From Armatimonadota bacterium (GTDB lineage Bacteria; Armatimonadota; Zipacnadia; Zipacnadales; FEN-943), in contig JANZZA010000600.1 of NCBI GenBank assembly GCA_026419655.1, forward strand, positions 1 through 6,968: 6,968 nt of DNA, given 5' to 3'. Below the pieces are notes generated by a model. It was given only the letters and a program-made list of their open reading frames with translations. It did no database searches and was not told the DNA's origin. Below, piece by piece: positions 1-4,318 of this stretch (its first letter is position 1; the number at the start of each line of letters is the position of its first letter). Position numbers and translations under genes: made by a program.

Positions 1-66
1 ACTGGTAGCTACTTCGGGACGAGTGTCGCAACGGACAATAAGGGTTTTGCTCGGAAGGGAGGTCAT
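1..66 (-). CDS. 5' end of a gene cut by the window edge, possibly a PseG-like nucleotide-sugar hydrolase
   Basis: An open frame begins 21 bases after the stop of the haem-protein gene and runs off the window without a stop (22 codons visible). Translation from the ATG at 66 reads MTSLPSKTLIVRCDTRPEVA and then T, S. An in-frame GTG at 75 is an alternative start; a weak GTGAG lies 4 bases before the ATG. A hydrophobic beta strand (TLIV) followed by R-x-D and then a small-residue turn resembles the N-terminus of PseG-type UDP-sugar hydrolases, which typically begin 'LIRADAS..IGTGHVMRC'. If so, the next residues should be H-V-M-R-C. PseG acts in pseudaminic-acid synthesis, removing UDP from a diacetamido-trideoxy sugar in the cytoplasm. 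The close spacing suggests co-transcription with the haem protein. That this is a real gene start is fairly likely; the family is a guess from about 13 residues. Confidence 0.45.
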   Translation of the reverse strand, partial: MTSLPSKTLIVRCDTRPEVATS

Positions 67-87
67 CGTGCTCACAGGACGGTCGCT

Positions 88-3000
88 TTACGGCGCCTTG
101 GCGGAGACACCTGCGGGCTCCGCACCTGGCGCCAGGCAGCGCAAGTCACGGCGTGGCCGCTCCCAGGTTTTTTTCACGGCCTCGCGCAGCAGCGAAAGGA
201 TGGCCTGGTAGTCGGGGTCGCTGCGGTCGCCGAAGGGCGGTGGGGTGCACTTCCTTCCGCTGGGCGTTACAGCGCCAGCAAGCGGCGCTGCCAAGAACAG
301 AGACCTCTCGGGGGCGGCTAGGTCAACCCATTCTGGCCTGGTCAGCGGGACATCGCCGTGGCACGAAGCGCAGCGGCGGGCCTGGATAGCTCCCAGAGCC
401 GTCCAGAGCTCCTTGTCCTCAGCGATGTTGTAGGCCTGCGCCAGCGGCCCCCGCTTGTAAATAAAGTCGTCATGATAGACCGCGTTGGCGTCCAGCCAGG
501 TGTAAAGGCGCTGCCAGTCGCCCTCGGATAGCTGGCAGAATTCCTTGTGGCTGCCGCGAAGAACCTTGACCAGCCGACTGGCATGGGAGCCAAACTCGCG
601 CACCTGCGTCACGCGGGAGTTGTCGCCCTTATTGGAGACGGCAATGAGGCCGCGGCGCGGGTCGAGCAGCGAATCGTAGGCGCGGTTATGGTCTTGGGTA
701 AGGCCGGGCGACAGGTCGAGGCCGGCGGCAGGCTTGAGACCACTGTGACACCGCAGGCAGTGGCGGTTGAGCACAGGCTGAACATCCCGCAGGAAGCTCA
801 GGGGTTTGTCGCTGCCCCAGGGCGGAGGAGAGGGCGTTGACGGCCCTCGCGCGAGGGCCATTGGCACGCCCCGCATTGGCGGCGCCTCGTCGCGGGTCTC
901 GTGGCAGCCCGTGCAGCTCCGCACTTCTCCCGGCCGGAAGCTTGTGTAGCTGCGCATCCGCCGCAGCTCCATGCCCTCGGCGTCCAGCGCCTGAAAATAG
1001 AGCGCCACGTCCGCCGGCACTTTGAAGTACGCCGACCCGTCCGGCTCGACGGGCACGGTGCCCAGGATGCGCACGGGAGTCCAGTTGACCCCGGTGGCCT
1101 TGGCGTCCGGCTCGTACCGTCGCCCCCCGATTTCGTTGTCGTAGAGCCACGGCACGGGTTCGGCTATGCGGATGAATTTCACTTCGCCCGGGTCAAGCTC
1201 CGGCACCCCGGACGTAACGTTAGTGACGATGAGGGTGGCCTCTGGCTCCGCCGGAAAGGCAGGACTAACAAGCACTGGCGGGCGCGGTCGTGGACGAAGT
1301 GGTACCGGCATCACGCAAGAGATAGTCGGGTCGCGGTAAATGAGTTCCTTGCCCCCGTAGACATCCAGCAGGTAAAGGGCGTAGCCGGTTTCGTCCTGCA
1401 TGACGCCGTCGCAATAGGCAGCCAGAAAGGTTGTTTCTGACAAGGGATACGGGTCCATGTACCAGCCCTGGCCCGGGGGCAGACGCCAGCCGGGGGCTGA
1501 TGGGCCAGGCGCCGCGCCGCCGTATTCGGGCCAAACGTCGGGCCCCGTCACGCGGATGACGGATGCAGGATTGTTCATGCCCACGGCGCGGTCAACGATA
1601 ACCACCGGGCCAGCGGCGAGGGTATGATGGCCGGTGGCGATAGCGATGATTCGATGGCTGCCGGGCATGGGGCGCGGCACGGTCACGGTCGCGGGGAAAT
1701 CAAAGTGCTGCTTGACGTAGTCATCAGCGCCCGTTCCATCGGGGCGCGCAAACCACAGCGGATGCATGAGGGCTAGGCCGCGCTCGTGGTACTCCCAGTG
1801 GGAGTAGCAGATGGTACCGTCATGCAGCACGCGGGGATACCAGTCGCCGTCCTTGGTGACCGTGAGCCGCTGGATTTCTCCCGTCGCTCGCCGCAGGACG
1901 TAAAGGTTGGTAGTCGGCTCATCTTTGTCATACTCGTTGCAGTTGAGCTCATAGCCACAGCGCTCTGACTCGAAAGCAATGTCCCCGTTGGGCAGGTAGC
2001 ACGGATTCAGGTCGCTCCATTCTCCTGTGGTTAGCTGGCGCAAGCCGGAGCCGTCCACCTTCATCTCGTACAGGTGCAGCAGGTCAACGGTGCGGTGAAG
2101 GTCGAAGGTCGCCTGGCGGCTCAGCCAGCCTTCGGGCGGCTGGTCGGAGGCTGCGCGGGCATAGGCGAAGACTACCCGCGATGCGTCGAAATCGAGGTCA
2201 ATGCCGTGGACGTTGCCGGGGCCGAGGCGGCCGTTGATTAGCGGGATGACCTGAGGCGTCTGGCCGGGGCGGAAGTGCTTCAGGATGAAAATATCTCCGC
2301 CGGGCCGCGACCCCCAGGCGTGATGATTGACGTTGATATCGGCATAGCTTTGCTGGGTGAAGCGCTTGACGAAAAGCAACCGGTCGAAATCCAGGCGCGG
2401 ATTGGAGAAGGCCAGGTCGCGCAAGAGCCGCCGGTGTTCCAGTCTGAGCGCACGCCAGGCTTGCACGTCCTGGGGCGCGGCTTGCAGGGCCTCCACCTTT
2501 TCCCTCGTCTTACGAAGGGCTGACTGCAAAGGCCGTAAGGCAGAGACAGGCAAACCGTCGTGCTCGAATTCCCTCATCAGGGCCTCCGCCCGGCGGAAGT
2601 CATCTTCCATCAGGCGCACCAGGCGACGCATGATGTGCGGCGCAGCCTGGCGGTTGCTCTCCCAAAGGCCCCAACGGATGCCCCGCTGAGTGTCCTGGCG
2701 TAGCCAGTCGGCCTCAACCATCTCGGCATGAGTGCGCGGCGCAGCAACAGCCCCTGCCAGGGCGTCTTCTGGCTGCCCCTCTTCACGCCAGCCCAGGAGC
2801 GCATCGGGCTGGTCAAAGCTGGCCACGCGCCCCTCGCCCAGGGGCACCTGGTCGCACCCCAGCCATGCCCAGGCCGGTGCCGCGTTGCCATCCACCGCGC
2901 GGAAGAATACTCGCCGGCCAATCAGGTCGCTGGTGTCCCATGTAATCGGGCGCAGGACGTTTCCTACTGGTGGCTCGGCGCGGCGGAGAATCTCCAGCGT

Positions 3001-3840
3001 CTCAGCATCCACAAGCTGAAACCAGTTCAAGCCCGCGTCGCCCGTAGGGCTGTCGGCGCCCATGGCCATGAAGGTGTACGTCGGAGTAGTCATCACGAAG
3101 GTTGGCGACCGGACGGCACCGGTGCCGGTCTCACCGCCGCGGAGGGATGAAAGGTAGGGCGGGCACGGCCGCAACTCGCCGTTGGTGGTCATGATGCCCC
3201 AGGTTGGCGGTGTGCCCTCCATTTCTACTGCGTATCGCTCAGAGGCCGCGCGGCAGCGCAGCCATTCATCGGCGCTGAGGCCTTCTGGCCGCGTCTCCTC
3301 GGTCCAGCCTTCCGGCAGGCGGCCGAGGACAAGCGCTCCCATCATGTCCTTCTCGCCCACGCGGATAGCCCGCAGGCCCATCCACGCAAAGGCCGGCTCC
3401 GCCACGCCGTCAATGGCGCGGAAGTACACGCGACGCCCAACAAGCTCCACTACGTCCCAGCGCACGGGCGTCATCTCATCGGTGCCGGGAGGGGCAACCT
3501 GGCGCAGGGCCAGGCCTGTCTCGGCGTCACAGAGGGCAAACCAGTTGCGCAGGCGCCGCTGCCCCGGCGGGCCGTCGTGGCCGCAAATCACGAAATACAC
3601 CTCGTCGGCGTCCAGCACGAAGGGAGCCGTGCGCACGGCCCCTATCCCAGCCTCGCCCGCGCCAAGCGACGAGAGATAGGGCGCGACCCGCCGCCCCGCC
3701 CCGTCATAATCAAGCACCCGCCAGGTGTCTGCCGAGCAGGGAACGAGTGCAAAGCAGGCCCAAACAAAGGCCGTGACGGTCCAAACTGCAAGCCTCACGC
3801 GGCAGATTCCGGCTGTTTTGTCTACAAGCAAAGGGCCCAT
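88..3840 (-). CDS. Secreted HzsA-like tri-haem c-type cytochrome with two N-terminal lectin-like modules
   Basis: About 1250 residues from the ATG at 3840. Residues 1-37 form a signal peptide: an R-V-R n-region, the hydrophobic run LAVWTVTAFVWACFALV, then PCSA before the cut. Two tandem beta-sandwich modules follow (about 40-162 and 214-336), then a charged helical linker (376-477). The HzsA-type middle domain opens with LDFDRLLFVKR (483) and leads into a TolB-like propeller with blades such as MKVDGSGLRQLT and the family signature DPTISCVMPVPLRPRPRPP (837). A beta domain containing PDGSAYFKVPADVALYFQAL precedes haem motif 1 (CTGCH, 976-980). Motif 2 (CLRCH, 1028-1032) sits in a planctomycete-type cytochrome segment, and motif 3 (CASCH, 1157-1161) is near the C-terminus. 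H1086, H1098 and H1123 are candidate distal ligands. The mature protein should be exported with covalent haem; its substrate is unknown. The frame continues to an ATG at 3924, but those codons lack signal character and lie in an inverted repeat. ATG 3840 has AGAAG 10 bases upstream. GTG 3798 would give a shorter, equally good signal peptide. Family confidence is high; exact start is uncertain. Confidence 0.9.
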   Translation of the reverse strand: MGPLLVDKTAGICRVRLAVWTVTAFVWACFALVPCSADTWRVLDYDGAGRRVAPYLSSLGAGEAGIGAVRTAPFVLDADEVYFVICGHDGPPGQRRLRNWFALCDAETGLALRQVAPPGTDEMTPVRWDVVELVGRRVYFRAIDGVAEPAFAWMGLRAIRVGEKDMMGALVLGRLPEGWTEETRPEGLSADEWLRCRAASERYAVEMEGTPPTWGIMTTNGELRPCPPYLSSLRGGETGTGAVRSPTFVMTTPTYTFMAMGADSPTGDAGLNWFQLVDAETLEILRRAEPPVGNVLRPITWDTSDLIGRRVFFRAVDGNAAPAWAWLGCDQVPLGEGRVASFDQPDALLGWREEGQPEDALAGAVAAPRTHAEMVEADWLRQDTQRGIRWGLWESNRQAAPHIMRRLVRLMEDDFRRAEALMREFEHDGLPVSALRPLQSALRKTREKVEALQAAPQDVQAWRALRLEHRRLLRDLAFSNPRLDFDRLLFVKRFTQQSYADINVNHHAWGSRPGGDIFILKHFRPGQTPQVIPLINGRLGPGNVHGIDLDFDASRVVFAYARAASDQPPEGWLSRQATFDLHRTVDLLHLYEMKVDGSGLRQLTTGEWSDLNPCYLPNGDIAFESERCGYELNCNEYDKDEPTTNLYVLRRATGEIQRLTVTKDGDWYPRVLHDGTICYSHWEYHERGLALMHPLWFARPDGTGADDYVKQHFDFPATVTVPRPMPGSHRIIAIATGHHTLAAGPVVIVDRAVGMNNPASVIRVTGPDVWPEYGGAAPGPSAPGWRLPPGQGWYMDPYPLSETTFLAAYCDGVMQDETGYALYLLDVYGGKELIYRDPTISCVMPVPLRPRPRPPVLVSPAFPAEPEATLIVTNVTSGVPELDPGEVKFIRIAEPVPWLYDNEIGGRRYEPDAKATGVNWTPVRILGTVPVEPDGSAYFKVPADVALYFQALDAEGMELRRMRSYTSFRPGEVRSCTGCHETRDEAPPMRGVPMALARGPSTPSPPPWGSDKPLSFLRDVQPVLNRHCLRCHSGLKPAAGLDLSPGLTQDHNRAYDSLLDPRRGLIAVSNKGDNSRVTQVREFGSHASRLVKVLRGSHKEFCQLSEGDWQRLYTWLDANAVYHDDFIYKRGPLAQAYNIAEDKELWTALGAIQARRCASCHGDVPLTRPEWVDLAAPERSLFLAAPLAGAVTPSGRKCTPPPFGDRSDPDYQAILSLLREAVKKTWERPRRDLRCLAPGAEPAGVSAKAP
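358..372 (-). other. Haem c attachment site 3 (CASCH)
   Basis: Residues C1157, C1160 and H1161 in the context QARRCASCHGDVPL. Helical and loop segments follow, with PERSLFLAAPLAGA and SDPDYQAILSLLREA, as in C-terminal haem domains of PVC multi-haem proteins. It lies about 125 residues after site 2, so it probably forms its own small cytochrome subdomain. Confidence 0.88.
745..759 (-). other. Haem c attachment site 2 (CLRCH)
   Basis: Residues C1028, C1031 and H1032 in the context FLRDVQPVLNRHCLRCHSG, followed by AAGLDLSPG. This 'V-x-P-V/I-L ... C-x-x-CH ... GLxL' pattern is the usual planctomycete cytochrome (PSCyt-type) haem segment. The downstream RLYTWLDANAVYHDDF segment is also typical of that group. 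Confidence 0.9.
901..915 (-). other. Haem c attachment site 1 (CTGCH)
   Basis: Residues C976, C979 and H980 in the context GEVRSCTGCHETRDEAPP. The CxxCH motif attaches haem covalently, with the His as proximal ligand. In anammox HzsA the equivalent His instead binds zinc, and a Tyr four residues later ligates the haem iron. Here the +4 residue is D984, so the special active-site geometry of hydrazine synthase is not supported. Confidence 0.85.
2833..3201 (-). repeat. Lectin-like beta-sandwich module, copy B, in the haem protein
   Basis: Encodes residues about 214-336 of the haem protein and aligns with copy A along its length: PYLSSLRGGETGTGAVRSPTF, NWFQLVDAETL, ITWDTSDLIGRRVFFRAVDG and AWAWLGCDQVPLG. 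Shared positions are close to half by eye, so this is an old tandem duplication, not a recent one. A linker of about 50 residues rich in charged and Pro/Gly residues separates the copies. Confidence 0.7.
3355..3723 (-). repeat. Lectin-like beta-sandwich module, copy A, in the haem protein
   Basis: Encodes residues about 40-162 of the haem protein. Landmarks in order are PYLSSLGAGEAGIGAVRTAPF, a strand ending VYFVICGHDGP, NWFALCDAETG, RWDVVELVGRRVYFRAIDG and AFAWMGLRAIRVG. This order (G-x-v-R-t-x-P-F, then G-G/H-x-x-P, then W-D-v-x-x-L-x-G-r, then a D-x-x-x-x-x-x-W-x-x turn) matches the jelly-roll modules attached to family-32-like glycoside hydrolases and found in many PVC secreted proteins. 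Such modules often bind carbohydrate, but no ligand can be read from the sequence. Confidence 0.7.
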
Positions 3841-3900
3841 ATGGCTGGCGCTTCTGGAAAACTGTTTCTTTCTCTCGGAGCTTGCTGGACAACAATAACA

Positions 3901-3964
3901 GAAAGGTTTTTCTGGAGGAAACATTTGAAAAGGGTTCTCCCCCAGACCCCCTTCCCAAACTTTC
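3901..3964. repeat. 64-base imperfect inverted repeat, terminator-like or dispersed-repeat hairpin
   Basis: The outer arms are GAAAG (3901-3905) and CTTTC (3960-3964), extended by TTT/AAA across a one-base bulge. An inner stem pairs TCTGG (3911-3915) with CCAGA (3942-3946), then GGA with TCC, then AAC with GTT across a bulge, closing on a short loop near 3926-3929. Ten pyrimidines (3947-3956) stay unpaired on one side. On the minus strand it begins at the stop codon of the 58-codon frame, the usual place for a terminator, though no strong T-run follows. From memory, hairpins with this kind of GGGGGTCTGGGGGAGAACC arm are dispersed in intergenic DNA of several Gram-negative genomes; I could not check this. 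Confidence 0.6.
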
Positions 3965-4140
3965 TAGTGCTGTCCGGGTAGGAGAGGGTTGCAGTCTTTC
4001 TGCCCAATTGGAACGGGCACCAGCCGCACGACATCATCCCCGGTGAGGATCAGGGCTGGCAGAGATTGGCGCACGCAGAATCCTTTGATAAGAGGCAGCC
4101 TCAGATAGCCCCTTGCCAGACCTCTTCGCCGGGTTCTCAC
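3964..4140 (-). CDS. Possible 58-residue protein or remnant, unrecognised
   Basis: A GTG-started frame of 58 codons ends in TAG exactly at the edge of the 64-base inverted repeat. The N-terminus is strongly basic (VRTRRRGLARGYLRL). The second half reads like real coding sequence, with LPALILTGDDVVRLVPVPIG and a Pro-rich tail ending LLPGQH. Its GTG overlaps the TGA of a short frame just upstream (GTGA), as in coupled genes. Third-position G+C is about 62 % by my count, near the window average, so codon use does not decide the matter. No Shine-Dalgarno is evident. It could be a genuine small gene, the 3' remnant of a decayed gene, or chance in GC-rich DNA. I do not recognise a family. Confidence 0.25.
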   Translation of the reverse strand: MRTRRRGLARGYLRLPLIKGFCVRQSLPALILTGDDVVRLVPVPIGQKDCNPLLPGQH

Positions 4141-4217
4141 CTGGCCGCAAAAGCGTGTTCTAGCAGCTTGGTCGGTGCTTTGCCCGGACCCCTGGAGGCC
4201 TCTGCCCGGTTAGATGG

Positions 4218-4310
4218 TCACTCAAGGCGATGAAGAACCGGCCTTGGGGACGACCGTGCCTCCATTGCCGCGGCAATCCACCAAAGACCCGTGACGGCCG
4301 CCCAAGACAT
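4218..4310 (-). CDS. Possible 30-residue membrane microprotein directly after the hydrolase gene
   Basis: The ATG at 4310 lies 8 bases after the hydrolase stop, with AGGTG (4316-4320) 5 bases upstream. An in-frame GTG at 4316 has GGGAG 6 bases upstream and would add two residues. The product has a hydrophobic stretch MSWAAVTGLWWIAAAM followed by a basic tail with ARSSPRPVLHRLE, so a short membrane anchor is plausible. Placement and ribosome-binding sequence argue for coupled translation with the hydrolase. After its TGA the same frame stays open for 26 more codons and ends at the GTGA overlap with the next frame, so a broken longer gene is also possible. Short length makes chance hard to exclude. 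Confidence 0.28.
   Translation of the reverse strand: MSWAAVTGLWWIAAAMEARSSPRPVLHRLE
4264..4277. repeat. Perfect 14-bp palindrome ATTGCCGCGGCAAT
   Basis: A perfect inverted repeat with no spacer, inside the hydrophobic segment of the microprotein candidate (codons for I-A-A-A-M). As RNA it could form only a short hairpin (ATTGC/GCAAT) and no T-run follows, so it is a weak terminator candidate. It could be a protein-binding site or chance. Confidence 0.25.
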
Positions 4311-4318
4311 GGGCACAC

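Larger units (their letters stand above)
3841..4318. other. Gap between the two large genes; no firmly supported gene
   Basis: About 480 bases separate the hydrolase stop from the favoured start of the haem gene. The stretch holds a microprotein candidate, a 58-codon GTG frame, a short palindrome and the 64-base inverted repeat, each listed separately. Plus-strand open frames here are overlaps of the flanking genes and carry no recognisable domain. I see no tRNA, no CRISPR units and no convincing -35/-10 pair for the haem gene. It may be a leader or spacer, or the remains of a decayed small gene. Confidence 0.5.

Noticed and set aside
547..1440. Plus-strand open frames opposite the C-terminal half of the haem gene, up to 179 codons.
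   Set aside because: They mirror a well-supported minus-strand gene in GC-rich DNA and show no domain, signal or ribosome-binding site.
88..3924. Naming the large haem gene hzsA (hydrazine synthase alpha subunit).
   Set aside because: The +4 Tyr after haem motif 1 is absent, there is a third haem site and two additional N-terminal modules, and no hzsB or hzsC is visible. Only family membership is supported.
3577..3981. Plus-strand frame of 134 codons running across the start of the haem gene.
   Set aside because: It runs through the inverted repeat and the antisense of the signal peptide and has no family features.
4218..4220. TGA within a longer frame as a selenocysteine codon.
   Set aside because: I see no clear SECIS-like hairpin just downstream and the downstream residues match no selenoprotein I know; a plain stop is simpler.
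3841..4318. A tRNA, riboswitch or CRISPR unit in the gap.
   Set aside because: No T-loop sequence with a matching acceptor stem, no recurring direct repeats and no recognisable riboswitch core.
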